Source: Bacteroidales bacterium UBA1374
Lineage (GTDB): Bacteria; Bacteroidota; Bacteroidia; Bacteroidales; UBA932
Direction of reading: 5' to 3'
Length of the DNA: 64,000 bases
Assembly: GCA_002305545.1 (NCBI GenBank)
Contig: DBRG01000013.1
Span: forward strand, 39,427-103,426
Of the stretch, positions 1-8,899 are shown piece by piece (position 1 is the stretch's first letter; each line of letters starts with the position of its first letter). A program made the position numbers and the translations under genes. A model generated the notes under the pieces. The model worked only from the letters and a program-made list of their open reading frames with translations, had not been told where the DNA came from and did no database searches.

Positions 1-680
1 GACAACGACTTCTTGCCCTGTTCGCCGTGTTCGCGGTTGTGATCTTCTTCTGGTTTTCCTTCCACCAGAACGGCCTCTCATTGACTTTCTTTGCGCGCGA
101 CTACACAGACCTGAGCATGATAGACATCAACCTTGGATTTACACGCATAGTAGGAGCAGAAATTTTCCAATCTGTAAATCCTTTGTTTGTAGTGTTGCTG
201 ACCCTGCTGATCGTCCCGTTCTTCTCCTGGCTGAACAAAAAAGGGATGGAACCTTCCACGCCCAAAAAGATCGCCATCGGTATGGGAATTGCCGCCGCCG
301 CTTACCTGATCATGACCATTGCATCGGTGAACCTTCCCCTTTTCAGTGATGTCAAGGCAGCCGGAGGGCTGACACAATCTGCCAAAGTAGGGCCTTTTGT
401 CCTGATATCGACGTATTTTGTTTTGACTGTTGCCGAGTTGTTCATCAGCCCGCTCGGGTTGTCATTCGTGTCCAAGGTCGCCCCGCCTCATATGCAGGGA
501 TTGATGCAGGGAGGATGGCTTGCCGCCACTGCTGTCGGAAACCAGTTGCTATTCATAGGAGGCCTGATGTATTCACATATTCCCTTATGGGCTACCTGGA
601 CGGTATTTGTTGTAGTATGTCTCATATCTATGATTACCATGCTGTCTATGGTTAAATGGCTGGAACGGGTAGCAAAATAG
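1..680 (+). CDS. POT-family peptide:proton symporter, C-terminal part (5' end outside window)
   Basis: The reading frame is open from base 3 with no start, so the gene begins before the window; about 225 residues are present. They cover roughly the second half of a 12-14 TM proton-coupled oligopeptide transporter of the inner membrane: an FFW..F.QNG helix start, the conserved FQSVNPLFVVLL helix, and the C-terminal family signature (Y..LTVAELFISPLG.S.V.K.APP). The proton-coupling ExxER motif of TM1 lies in the missing half. The last 25 bases overlap the next gene, so the two are probably cotranscribed and translationally coupled. Substrate specificity (di- and tripeptides) is inferred from the family. 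Confidence 0.9.
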   Translation, partial: QRLLALFAVFAVVIFFWFSFHQNGLSLTFFARDYTDLSMIDINLGFTRIVGAEIFQSVNPLFVVLLTLLIVPFFSWLNKKGMEPSTPKKIAIGMGIAAAAYLIMTIASVNLPLFSDVKAAGGLTQSAKVGPFVLISTYFVLTVAELFISPLGLSFVSKVAPPHMQGLMQGGWLAATAVGNQLLFIGGLMYSHIPLWATWTVFVVVCLISMITMLSMVKWLERVAK

Positions 681-1630
681 CAAATATACTTGGCAGGTCG
701 GCCGGTTTTTATGCCGCCATTGCCATAGCATGCTGGTCTACTGTGGCCACGGCTTTCAAATGGGCGCTGGAAGGACTGACACCTGCATCCATGCTTTTCA
801 TAGCCACCACCGCTGCTATCGCCACGTTATTCATCCTGTTGCGTGCAGGAGGATACCGTGGCGACTTTTTTGCCCTACCCTGGAAGGCCTGGAAAAGGAG
901 TGCCTTTCTGGGACTTGTGAATCCTTTCCTCTATTACCTTATCCTTTTCAAAGCTTACAGCCTGCTGCCGGCACAGGTGGCCCAGGCACTGAACATGATC
1001 TGGCCACTGATCCTGGTCCTGTTATCCATTCCCATCCTGGGGCAGAAGATCCGCTGGGCAGGCATACTGGCCATGGTCATAAGTTTTGCGGGGGCACTGG
1101 TGATTGCCCTGCAGGGAGACCCTATTGCGGTTTTCCGGGAAGGTCTGATCATAAAGAATCCCTGGGGAGTTGTACTGGCTTTGGGCAGTGCTTTCCTTTG
1201 GGCCGTGTATTTTTTGATCAATATGAAAAACACATTGCCCGATGAGATATCACTGCTCATGAATTTTCTCTTTGCCTGGGTTTACATTGCCCTGTTTTTA
1301 GTGCTCAGCGGGCTGGTTTCGTTGCAAAGCGGAACGGGCCCTGTTTCACCCGCTCCCCTGAAAAGTATCCTGTCGGGGGTTTACATCGGGATCTTTGAAA
1401 TGGCCGTTCCGTTTGTTGTCTGGCTCAAAGCACTCAAACTGGCAAAAAACACCGCTGTGGTAAGTTCCCTGATCTATCTGTTCCCCTTCCTTTCACTCAT
1501 TCTTATCCATTATGTGCTGGGTGAACCTATATTTGCATCTACCGTCATCGGACTGATCCTGATCATAACAGGCGTACTGCTATCCCGTTTTTCAGAAAGG
1601 TCTGCGCCAAAACCCGCTCAACACTCCTGA
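656..1630 (+). CDS. DMT-superfamily permease with two EamA domains
   Basis: A 324-residue integral membrane protein with about ten hydrophobic helices in two EamA-like halves (roughly residues 17-150 and 165-310), the layout of the drug/metabolite transporter superfamily. The ATG at 656 is chosen because the first helix (AGFYAAIAIACWSTVATAFK) follows within 20 residues. It starts inside the end of the peptide transporter gene and ends 1 bp before the next start codon, so the three transporter genes look like one operon. The substrate cannot be told from sequence; family members export or import metabolites such as amino acids. Context suggests amino-acid-related traffic, which is inference. 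Confidence 0.88.
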   Translation: MAGTGSKIANILGRSAGFYAAIAIACWSTVATAFKWALEGLTPASMLFIATTAAIATLFILLRAGGYRGDFFALPWKAWKRSAFLGLVNPFLYYLILFKAYSLLPAQVAQALNMIWPLILVLLSIPILGQKIRWAGILAMVISFAGALVIALQGDPIAVFREGLIIKNPWGVVLALGSAFLWAVYFLINMKNTLPDEISLLMNFLFAWVYIALFLVLSGLVSLQSGTGPVSPAPLKSILSGVYIGIFEMAVPFVVWLKALKLAKNTAVVSSLIYLFPFLSLILIHYVLGEPIFASTVIGLILIITGVLLSRFSERSAPKPAQHS

Positions 1631-1631
1631 T

Positions 1632-3119
1632 ATGAAACAACTGCTGAAGAGAATACTGCTTGCTGCCCTGCTCTTTGTGATGGCCGGATCCAGTGCCCTG
1701 TACGGACAACGCTCCCTGAAAACCATAGAGGACCTGGATAATCCGGATATCCGCATGGGGGTTCTCATAGCGACATGGCAGGAGAGCTATGCAAGAGAGC
1801 GTTTCCCGAAAGCTAGAATTTTACCGCTTGCCAATACAACCGACCTGCTTTCCCTGTTAAGGAACGGTGACTGTGATGTTGTGTTCCTGGCACGACCGCC
1901 CTGTATTTACATCCTGGAAGAGGCCACGGACCTGGCATTTTTGGATGAATGGGTCGCACCCACTGCCGTCTCGGCCGGGTTCCCGTTGAATGATACTGTT
2001 TTTCTGCCCCGGTTTAATGAATTCCTGCGAGAAATCCAGGATAACGGCACCCATAAACAAATGGAAGAACGGTGGCTGGAAGAATCCGGTAACACCATGC
2101 CTGATTTTCCTGAAAGCACAGCAAGTCAGGAGGTGTTACGGATAGGCACCACGTGTATGGATGTACCCTTCTCTTTTTACCAGAACAACAAGCCTGCAGG
2201 ATTCGATATAGAATTGACCCGGCGGTTTGCTGCCTGGATGGGAAGAAAACCGGTCTTTGTGATCTCGGATTTTAGCGGCATGCTGGCAGGCATGTTGGCC
2301 GGGAAAATGGACATCATGGTCAATTACATCATGGTAACACCGGAAAGGACTCTTAAATATTCCTTTTCCGAAACCTACCTGACAACCTATTCTTCCATGA
2401 TAACGCTGCGTTCCAGGCTGGAACAGGGTATGTCGGTTGATAAGCCCCGCCAGGGATTGAAGGAACGTTTCTACAACAATATCATCCTGGAGAAACGGTA
2501 TATTCTTTTATGGGTCGGGCTGAAGATCACCCTGCTCATAGCCGTCCTGTCTACACTGGGAGGCACCCTGACCGGGGCTGTCATTTGCTACCTGCGCATG
2601 AGCCACCGAAAAATACTACGCTGGCTGGCTTCCGGATATATTGCTTTTTTCAGAGGCATTCCACAGGTAGTGCTTTTAATGCTTATGTACTACGTGGTCT
2701 TTGCCACAACGAAGATGACCGGGGTAACAGTATCTGTAATCACTTTTTCCATGATCTTCGGGGCTTACGTGTCGGAAATGTTCCGTTCTGCCATCCAATC
2801 CGTTCCCCGGGGGCAGACAGAGGCGGGAATCGCCCTGGGATTCAGTAAGATAAGCACCTTCATACATATTGTTCTCCCTCAAGCCATCAGGCAGGTGTAT
2901 CCCATATACAAAGGCGAACTCATTGCACTTACCAAACTCACTTCCATAGTAGGATACATAGCGGTGCAGGATCTGACCAAAGCCAGCGATTTGATACGCA
3001 GCCGTACCTTTGACGCCTTTTTTCCCCTGATCGTGATCTCAGTGATTTACTTTTTCATTTCCTGGGGTCTGGCACGCCTGCTCGATGCGGCCCTTCCCAC
3101 CAGCATAAGACACTCCTGA
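1632..3119 (+). CDS. Polar amino acid ABC transporter: substrate-binding/permease fusion with lobes in C-then-N order
   Basis: 495 residues. A signal peptide (about 1-26) is followed by a region resembling the C-terminal lobe of an SBP_bac_3 protein (about 28-155: EDLDNPDIRMGV near its start, then an NGTHKQMEERWLEE end helix), then one resembling the N-terminal lobe (about 168-265: VLRIGTTCMDVPFSFY, GFDIELTRRFAAW, TPERTLKYSFSETY). The GlnP-type permease follows (about 290-485) with the EAA loop (EAGIALGFSKISTFIHIVLP). This is the reverse of the usual lobe order. The ligand-contacting Arg of the N-lobe (TPER) is present. The Asp usually found in the C-lobe after the ADAV-like strand appears to be Ala. 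No ATPase gene is adjacent. The gene overlaps the convergent U32 gene by 73 bp. Function as a glutamine/histidine-type importer is inferred from the family. Confidence 0.85.
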   Translation: MKQLLKRILLAALLFVMAGSSALYGQRSLKTIEDLDNPDIRMGVLIATWQESYARERFPKARILPLANTTDLLSLLRNGDCDVVFLARPPCIYILEEATDLAFLDEWVAPTAVSAGFPLNDTVFLPRFNEFLREIQDNGTHKQMEERWLEESGNTMPDFPESTASQEVLRIGTTCMDVPFSFYQNNKPAGFDIELTRRFAAWMGRKPVFVISDFSGMLAGMLAGKMDIMVNYIMVTPERTLKYSFSETYLTTYSSMITLRSRLEQGMSVDKPRQGLKERFYNNIILEKRYILLWVGLKITLLIAVLSTLGGTLTGAVICYLRMSHRKILRWLASGYIAFFRGIPQVVLLMLMYYVVFATTKMTGVTVSVITFSMIFGAYVSEMFRSAIQSVPRGQTEAGIALGFSKISTFIHIVLPQAIRQVYPIYKGELIALTKLTSIVGYIAVQDLTKASDLIRSRTFDAFFPLIVISVIYFFISWGLARLLDAALPTSIRHS

Positions 3120-4879
3120 CAATCAAAGGTAACAGTAAAACGTTTTTGACCCCTGATAAGGTAAAGAGGTACCTGTAAGGCTCCCGGTGCATTCTTTTTT
3201 TCGCGCGGACAATACCCCAGCGCCTGTTTCAGACAATACCGGCAGATCATCAGAGGGGTTTCCTCTCCTATGGGAGTCGCCGCTGTCGGGAATGATCCCG
3301 AAGGAAATAAATTTTGTAAGGCAAGCAACGGATCCTGTTCAGGTTGACCTGAGTCCCGGGTATCGCGAAAGCCCCGGGCATTGGATTGTACCAGTTGCTC
3401 GAGTTTCTCCAGGGCTTCTCTTTTAGCCATGGCCAGTGCAGAGGCAGGAATGAACCAGGGAAAATCTTCGGGGCTAAACACCACATTGTGTATCTTGTAC
3501 GGAGTGTCGCCCATACGGGAGACGGTTGCTGTCAAAAAATCCCTGGTCTTAACGGGATCCTTCGCTTGCCGGAAGACACAATCAAGAGGAACGGTTACCG
3601 GGGCAGGCGGTTCTCCCGGGAGTGTTTCACGGAGCAGGGTCAGAAATAATCCTCCGTCCCGGGCTGTTATCTCTATGTCCATATCCATGCGGCGCTCTGC
3701 TGTTTTTCCCCTAAGTTGCTTTTCAAACATCCGGTCGTAATTCCTGTATATTTCCGTTCCCTTTTTCAGTGGAATACCTTCCCGGAAAATGCTTTTTCCC
3801 TCGACTTTGTTCACGGCAAAACCGGAAAAGGTGCCGTCAGGGAGTGTAAAACAAAGTCCGTCACCTGTGTTGACGACTGCATCGGTTTCAAATCCTCCGG
3901 GAAAAACACGATTGATCGTTCCCAGGTATTCTCCCGTTGATTTGGGAGTGTGCCACTGATGAACAGGTAAAGTAAAGCGGCCGTTATCCGGGAAATATTC
4001 GGTCTGATCGCGGTGAAAAGTTTTTCTTGGATCGGGCTTGAAAAATAATGTGCATTTTCCCAGCGAAGTTTTTTGCCCTTGCAACCGGTCCAGTTGCTGC
4101 CTGTAATAAGCCGTAATGTTTTTCACATAAGAGACATCCTTCAACCGGCCTTCGATCTTGAAAGAGTATACTCCCGCGTCAATCAACTCCTGCAAACGTG
4201 CCGAGCGATCCATATCCTTCAGTGAGAGCAGGTGCTTGTTCCTGGCCAACACAGATCCCTCCGCATCTTCCAGGTCATAGGAAAGACGGCAATACTGGGC
4301 ACATTCCCCCCGGTTGGCACTGCGGCCGCAATCTTCCTGGCTAATATAGCACTTGCCACTGTAGCTCACACACAAAGCACCGTGCACAAAGCATTCCAGT
4401 TCAACTGACGTTTTTTCCCTGATCTTGCGTATTTGTTCGGGAGCCAGTTCCCTGGCCAGTACTACCCTGTCAAAACCTTCCCTCTCCAGGTACAGCACTT
4501 TTTCCAAAGAAGCATTGTCCATTTGCGTGCTGGCATGTATGGGTAACGGGGGCAATACCTTTTGACGGCGTAGATACAACAGGCGGATGTCCTGGATGAT
4601 CAGGGCATCGGCTCCGGCGTTGTAAAGTTCGTGAGCCATCCGGACGGCATCTTCAAGTTCGCTGTCGAACAAAAGCGTATTCATGGTAATGAAGATCCTG
4701 GCTCCGTAACGATGGGCATAAAGGACTGCCTGTTCAATTTCGCTGATAGAATTGCCTGCCGCCACCCGGGCCCCGAACCTGCCTGCCCCCATGTAAACAG
4801 CATCGGCACCGTGATTGACCGCTTCCAGGGCACATTCCAGATTTCTTGCAGGAGCCAGCAATTCCACTTTCCGTTTCAT
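3047..4879 (-). CDS. Peptidase U32-family protein, RlhA-like (probable RNA hydroxylation factor)
   Basis: 610 residues. The N-terminal TIM-barrel-like region starts ELLAPARN and carries the U32 signature with its cysteines (ECFVHGALCVSYSGKC, about 161-177) and the following NRGECAQYC pair. A DUF3656-type middle and a Cys-rich tail (CRYCLKQALGYC, CQEC) complete it. Length and the long C-terminal part fit the RlhA branch (E. coli RlhA about 650 residues), which hydroxylates C2501 of 23S rRNA, rather than the shorter TrhP branch that acts on tRNA. Despite the family name, protease activity is not expected. The start is 4 bp from a TAAATTCG box, a weak match to the -7 element. Its 3' end overlaps the ABC fusion gene by 73 bp. 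Confidence 0.85.
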   Translation of the reverse strand: MKRKVELLAPARNLECALEAVNHGADAVYMGAGRFGARVAAGNSISEIEQAVLYAHRYGARIFITMNTLLFDSELEDAVRMAHELYNAGADALIIQDIRLLYLRRQKVLPPLPIHASTQMDNASLEKVLYLEREGFDRVVLARELAPEQIRKIREKTSVELECFVHGALCVSYSGKCYISQEDCGRSANRGECAQYCRLSYDLEDAEGSVLARNKHLLSLKDMDRSARLQELIDAGVYSFKIEGRLKDVSYVKNITAYYRQQLDRLQGQKTSLGKCTLFFKPDPRKTFHRDQTEYFPDNGRFTLPVHQWHTPKSTGEYLGTINRVFPGGFETDAVVNTGDGLCFTLPDGTFSGFAVNKVEGKSIFREGIPLKKGTEIYRNYDRMFEKQLRGKTAERRMDMDIEITARDGGLFLTLLRETLPGEPPAPVTVPLDCVFRQAKDPVKTRDFLTATVSRMGDTPYKIHNVVFSPEDFPWFIPASALAMAKREALEKLEQLVQSNARGFRDTRDSGQPEQDPLLALQNLFPSGSFPTAATPIGEETPLMICRYCLKQALGYCPREKKNAPGALQVPLYLIRGQKRFTVTFDCQECLMLVGRAASSRRARPQEMKK

Positions 4880-4914
4880 GAGGCGAATTTACGAAAAACC
4901 CTTACATTTGTCTT
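4880..4914. promoter_or_regulatory. Divergent promoter region, U32 gene / GT2 gene
   Basis: 35 bp separate the two start codons. The plus strand has TACATTTG at 4903-4910, an exact TAnnTTTG box, 4 nt before ATG 4915. The minus strand has TAAATTCG (4891-4884), one mismatch, 4 nt before the U32 ATG. The boxes are 11 bp apart. No TTG at the -33 distance is seen for either. Confidence 0.6.
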
Positions 4915-5934
4915 ATGATGCCGAAAGTAGCCATAGTGATCCTGAACTGGAACGGTCAGCATTTTCTGGAACGTTTCCTGCCTATGCTCATAGAAAGGAC
5001 TCCCGAACACCGGGTAAGCCTGTATGTGGCAGACAACGGCTCTACAGACGGGTCTGTCTCCTGGCTCAGGGAACACTTTCCGGATATACCACTGATCCTT
5101 TTTGACCGCAACCTGGGTTATACAGGGGGGTATAACAAAGCCCTGGAACAAATAGAAGCACAATATTTCATCCTGCTCAACTCAGACGTAGAGGTGACAC
5201 CCGGCTGGCTGCCGCCTCTGGTACAATTCATGGATACCCATCCCGGCTGCGGAGTGTGCATGCCAAAGATCTTGTCCTGGTCAGATCCTGCCCGGTTTGA
5301 ATATGCAGGGGCCTGCGGAGGATACATTGACCGGCTGGGGTTTCCCTTTTGCAGGGGACGTATCCTGACTTCCATTGAAACGGACCAGGGGCAGTATGAT
5401 CATCCGGCACGCATTTTCTGGGCCAGCGGCACCTGCATGGTGGTCCGCTCGGACCTGTTCCGCAGTCTGAAAGGTCTTGACAACCAGTTTTTCGCACACA
5501 TGGAAGAGATCGATTTCTGCTGGCGTGCTCAATGGGCAGGTTATACCATTGCTGTGATTCCGGAATCAAAAATCCTTCATGTGGGCGGAGGTACCCTCCC
5601 CAATGATTCCCCGCACAAGCTGTATCTGAATTACAGGAACAACCTGCTGATGATGTACAAAAACCTTGGCAAAGCCGAGGTTTTACACATCATAGCCCTG
5701 AGGCTGCTTGCAGATCATCTGTCGGCCGTTGCCTATCTGTTCCAGGGTAAATGGTCTTTTACCGGTTCTGTGTGGAAAGCGCATTACCATTTCTGGACTA
5801 TGAGACATTCTGTGGAACGGACAAAAAAAGAACCCGCCCGGGATTTTTCAGGAGTGATATACAAGGGCAGTATAGTTTTTCGGTTTTTCCTTTCCCTCAA
5901 AAAAGTGACCTTCAGCAAACTCCGGATGCAATAA
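4915..5934 (+). CDS. Glycosyltransferase family 2 (rhamnosyltransferase-like)
   Basis: 339 residues. A GT-A fold opens with VAIVILNWNG, then VADNGSTDGS, the nucleotide/metal site LLNSDVEV (about 85-92), ASGTCMVVR, and the acceptor-side motif HMEEIDFCWRAQWAG. The order is typical of WbbL-like GT2 enzymes that add rhamnose or similar sugars to cell-surface polysaccharides at the cytoplasmic face of the inner membrane. The C-terminal 100 residues contain a hydrophobic stretch that may associate with the membrane. ATG 4915 or the next ATG 4918 could start; strand 1 follows immediately, so the start is well fixed. It ends inside the convergent murF gene (23 bp overlap). Sugar and acceptor are not predictable here. 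Confidence 0.88.
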   Translation: MMPKVAIVILNWNGQHFLERFLPMLIERTPEHRVSLYVADNGSTDGSVSWLREHFPDIPLILFDRNLGYTGGYNKALEQIEAQYFILLNSDVEVTPGWLPPLVQFMDTHPGCGVCMPKILSWSDPARFEYAGACGGYIDRLGFPFCRGRILTSIETDQGQYDHPARIFWASGTCMVVRSDLFRSLKGLDNQFFAHMEEIDFCWRAQWAGYTIAVIPESKILHVGGGTLPNDSPHKLYLNYRNNLLMMYKNLGKAEVLHIIALRLLADHLSAVAYLFQGKWSFTGSVWKAHYHFWTMRHSVERTKKEPARDFSGVIYKGSIVFRFFLSLKKVTFSKLRMQ

Positions 5935-7198
5935 GTTTTGACAGTCCCATCCCGTTAGATCCTTTGATCAAAACCGTTGCTCCCTCCAGTGGACGCCGGC
6001 CCAGGTGCATGATCAGGTCTTCTACCCTGGCAAAGCACATTCCCGCAGCCCCAAGATCCTGCACGGCTTTTGAAAATAGCGGTCCTACCCAGAACACCTG
6101 GTCAAGTCCCATCTGTTCCACCTGCTCTACAATGCCCCGGTGGGATTTATGCGCATAAGCCCCCAGTTCCAGCATATCTGCCAGGATGGCGCATTTTTTC
6201 CCTTCGCGGATCGAATCCAGGTTTTTCAAAGCCAGTGACATGCTCACGGGATTGGCATTGTATGCATCTGCTATAAGTGCATTGCGCCCGGTTTTGATCC
6301 ATTGTGAACGGTTGTTGGACGGGATGTAGCTGGCAACGGCTTCTGCGGCCCTAGTGTTTTCAATTCCGTAATACCGGGCCACTGCCAGGGCTGCCAGTAC
6401 ATTTGGTGTATTGTATAACCCGGCCAGGTGCGTTCTGATTTGCGGATAACCTGACACTGTGATAACCAATACACCATCCTCCAGTGAGGTATGTAATGGT
6501 TGTTTGCTTATTCCGTAAGGTATGACGTGATCGCGGATCGTTCTATGCTCCAGCATTTCCGTTAACACGGGATCATCTGCGTTGTAGAAAATGGTTCCCG
6601 CATGGGCGTTCAGGTAATCATACAAAGCCCCTTTACATTGTTTAACCCCTTCCAGGTTACCGAATCCCTCCAGGTGAGCTCCGGAAATATTGGTTATCAG
6701 GCCGGCATTGGGCTTTACCATGTCTGTCAGAAAAGCTATTTCTCCCGGATGGCTTGCTCCCATCTCAAACAGTCCGGCTTCAGTTGTGGAGCCTATCTTA
6801 AGAAGGCTCAGCGGAACCCCTATATGGTTGTTCAGATTACCTTGCGTGGCCGTCACATTATAGCGTACAGAAAGCACAGCGTGAATGAGTTCCTTGGTGG
6901 TGGTTTTTCCGTTGGACCCGGTCAGGGCCAGGACCGGGCCTGTGAACCGGCTGCGGTGCACTGCGGCCAGTTGCTGTAAAGCCTTCAACACATCGGGTAC
7001 TACTATACAGCGTGGATCGGTCCCCCGGTATTGATCTACCACAGCGTATGCTGCTCCTTTTTCCAGGGCCTGGGAAGCAAACATATTCCCGTCAAAACGT
7101 TCTCCCTTAAGTGCAAAAAACAGGCAACCCGGACGGATTTGCCGGGTGTCGGTGCATATATCGGGATGCTTTTCAAATAGTGCGACAAGACGATCCAT
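5912..7198 (-). CDS. murF: MurF, UDP-N-acetylmuramoyl-tripeptide--D-alanyl-D-alanine ligase
   Basis: 428 residues, the usual MurF length. It adds D-Ala-D-Ala to the UDP-MurNAc tripeptide in the cytoplasm, the last soluble step of the peptidoglycan precursor. Visible are the N-terminal substrate domain (ICTDTRQIRPGCLFFALKG), the ATP P-loop LTGSNGKTTTKE (about 92-103), the central-domain stretch NNHIGVPLSLLKI, the GAYAHKSH region and the C-terminal ligase domain ending LIKGSNGM. It lies 10 bp downstream of dut on the same strand and probably shares its promoter. The coding end overlaps the GT2 gene. Confidence 0.96.
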   Translation of the reverse strand: MDRLVALFEKHPDICTDTRQIRPGCLFFALKGERFDGNMFASQALEKGAAYAVVDQYRGTDPRCIVVPDVLKALQQLAAVHRSRFTGPVLALTGSNGKTTTKELIHAVLSVRYNVTATQGNLNNHIGVPLSLLKIGSTTEAGLFEMGASHPGEIAFLTDMVKPNAGLITNISGAHLEGFGNLEGVKQCKGALYDYLNAHAGTIFYNADDPVLTEMLEHRTIRDHVIPYGISKQPLHTSLEDGVLVITVSGYPQIRTHLAGLYNTPNVLAALAVARYYGIENTRAAEAVASYIPSNNRSQWIKTGRNALIADAYNANPVSMSLALKNLDSIREGKKCAILADMLELGAYAHKSHRGIVEQVEQMGLDQVFWVGPLFSKAVQDLGAAGMCFARVEDLIMHLGRRPLEGATVLIKGSNGMGLSKLIASGVC

Positions 7199-7208
7199 AG
7201 GCTAATGA

Positions 7209-7643
7209 TTATTTATGACCGGTAGATCCAAAACCACCTTTTCCCCTTTCTGTTTCTTCCAGTTGCTCCACGGGTTCCCATGCCACCCTCTGGTGTGAAG
7301 CCACTACCAGTTGTGCTATCCGTTCACCGGGCACGATCTCCGCTGCCTGGCCGGAAAGATTGACCAGAATGATGCCAATTTCTCCGCGATAATCGGCATC
7401 AATGGTCCCCGGACTGTTCAAAATGCCAATTCCCTTGCGGGCGGCCATTCCGCTGCGCGGTCTGACCTGCGCTTCATAGCCGGCAGGCAATTCAATGAAC
7501 AAACCGGTCGGAACCAGGGCCCTTTCCAGTGGCTGCAATGTGATGATCCCGGGAATATGTGCCCGCAGATCCATGCCCGCAGACAGGGGGGTTGCATACT
7601 CAGGCAGGGGGTAAGGAGAGTGGTTAATGATCTTGATTTTCAT
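7209..7643 (-). CDS. dut: Deoxyuridine 5'-triphosphate nucleotidohydrolase (dUTPase)
   Basis: 144 residues of a homotrimeric dUTPase that converts dUTP to dUMP and pyrophosphate. All five family motifs are present in order: AGMDLRAH (motif 1), RPRSGMAARKGI (2), GTIDADYRGEIGIILVN (3), PGERIAQLVV (4) and the C-terminal RGKGGFGSTGH (5). Start ATG 7643 is fixed by the conserved N-terminus MKIKIINHS. An exact TATATTTG box ends 5 nt before this ATG, so the transcript should be leaderless or nearly so. murF follows after 10 bp. Confidence 0.97.
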   Translation of the reverse strand: MKIKIINHSPYPLPEYATPLSAGMDLRAHIPGIITLQPLERALVPTGLFIELPAGYEAQVRPRSGMAARKGIGILNSPGTIDADYRGEIGIILVNLSGQAAEIVPGERIAQLVVASHQRVAWEPVEQLEETERGKGGFGSTGHK

Positions 7644-7712
7644 AAATACAAATATAAAAAAAAACGCTACCTTCGCCTTCCGGAAAGCTTAGAAATAATC
7701 ACGTTCAGCAAT
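7644..7712. promoter_or_regulatory. Divergent promoter region, dut / cyclophilin lipoprotein
   Basis: On the minus strand TATATTTG (7656-7649) stands 5 nt before the dut ATG. On the plus strand TACCTTCG (7668-7675, one mismatch to TAnnTTTG) stands 37 nt before the cyclophilin ATG. The two boxes are 11 bp apart in an A-rich stretch. Confidence 0.6.
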
Positions 7713-8378
7713 ATGAAAAAAACTACGTTAATAATTCTGATTGGTATGAGTGTACTGTGCATGGAATCCTGTAACAATACGGGCAAAAAAACCAAAGAAG
7801 CTACAGGAGCAACAGCAAATGAAACAACACAAGCCGCCCCGCAACCGGCTTTCGATTCGGCAACATTGTCCGCAGATCCTGTTTTTGAACTAAAAACGAC
7901 CGAAGGATCCATGATCATCAGGCTGTATAGCGAAACACCCCAGCACCGGGACAATTTTGTAAAACTGGCATCCGAGCGCTTTTACGACAACATCCTGTTC
8001 CATCGTGTGATCAATGGCTTTATGATCCAGTGCGGTGACCCGGAATCTCGTACAGCCGCTGCAGGACAAAGGCTTGGATCGGGTGGACCCGGTTATACCG
8101 TACCCGCAGAATTCGTGACGGGACTGACCCATAAAAAAGGAGCGATAGCCGCTGCAAGGACAGGCGATGCAGTCAATCCGGAAAAGGCTTCTTCCGGCTC
8201 TCAGTTTTATATCGTACACAGCCCGGAAGCCTGCCGCCAGCTGGACGGTAACTATACGGTGTTCGGCGAAGTTACGGAAGGAATCGAAGTCATTGACAAG
8301 ATCGCTTCTGTTCCAACCGGAGCAGCCGACAGACCCGTCAAGGACGTGCGTATCATAAGCATCCTGCCAGTACTCTAG
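7713..8378 (+). CDS. Peptidyl-prolyl cis-trans isomerase (cyclophilin type), lipoprotein
   Basis: 221 residues. A lipoprotein signal (MKKTTLIILIGMSVLC..., likely lipidated Cys in MESCNN) and a Thr/Ala-rich linker precede a cyclophilin domain (about 55-220). Family motifs are visible: HRDNFVKLASERFYD, LFHRVINGFMIQCGD, SSGSQFYIVH and GNYTVFGEVTEG. It should catalyse proline isomerisation during folding of exported proteins, anchored to a cell-envelope membrane. ATG 7713 is chosen over upstream in-frame codons because it starts the signal peptide and lies downstream of the promoter box. Its stop codon overlaps that of the convergent lipoprotein gene by 4 bp. Confidence 0.92.
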   Translation: MKKTTLIILIGMSVLCMESCNNTGKKTKEATGATANETTQAAPQPAFDSATLSADPVFELKTTEGSMIIRLYSETPQHRDNFVKLASERFYDNILFHRVINGFMIQCGDPESRTAAAGQRLGSGGPGYTVPAEFVTGLTHKKGAIAAARTGDAVNPEKASSGSQFYIVHSPEACRQLDGNYTVFGEVTEGIEVIDKIASVPTGAADRPVKDVRIISILPVL

Positions 8379-8899
8379 TAGGATTCGTTTTTACCGCGAC
8401 ACTCAAAGGTATACGTTCTGGAAACGGCCAGAGGCATTTCGTATGCCTGGGCAACGGCATCTTCGGCTGTAAGGTACAAATGCACCGTGAACTTTACCGA
8501 ACCCGCTTCCCGGGAAAGGTCCTGTGATAATTCCTGTTTTCTGGTAGCAAACTCTTCCTCAAAACTTTGCATTTCCAGGTCAAAGTTGGTCACAATGCTT
8601 GAAGTAAAACTGGCAATGCCTTTACCAACAGCATTTTCCATGGCTGCTTCCCGGGTGCTTCCCGAGCTGGTAACCGTCCAGTCAAATTGAAAGTCTTTTT
8701 GAATGTCGTTTCGTTTCTGGGTAAGCATTTCAGCCAGCTCCCTAAGGCCGGGGGTGCTGGTTGAGGTTACTTCACTAAATGTAATGTTGGCCCGGGACCC
8801 GAAATTGTACGTTGCGGGATAGCCCCCCTCTCCCTGGCACGAAACAGCCAGGATGCCTGTTGTCAATAAAAGAATAAGTGTCCGGATCTTATGATTCAT
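8375..8899 (-). CDS. Small predicted lipoprotein of unknown function, coupled to a GH2 gene
   Basis: 174 residues. A lipoprotein signal (MNHKIRTLILLLTTGILAVSC) is followed by a region rich in Ser/Thr and Glu with no motif I recognise; a central stretch (about 95-130, MQSFEEEFATRKQELSQDL) looks helical. Start 8899 is chosen because its ATG overlaps the stop of the GH2 gene (ATGA), implying translational coupling, and it begins the signal peptide. Fifteen codons upstream there is an in-frame ATG that lies in the GH2 coding end and gives no signal. A cell-surface or periplasmic partner of the glycosidase is conceivable but unsupported beyond the linkage. Confidence 0.75.
   Translation of the reverse strand: MNHKIRTLILLLTTGILAVSCQGEGGYPATYNFGSRANITFSEVTSTSTPGLRELAEMLTQKRNDIQKDFQFDWTVTSSGSTREAAMENAVGKGIASFTSSIVTNFDLEMQSFEEEFATRKQELSQDLSREAGSVKFTVHLYLTAEDAVAQAYEMPLAVSRTYTFECRGKNESY

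Noticed and set aside
1632..3119. Frameshifted or fused pseudogene as the reason for the odd lobe order
   Set aside because: One uninterrupted frame with a signal peptide, conserved SBP segments and an intact permease; nothing indicates decay.
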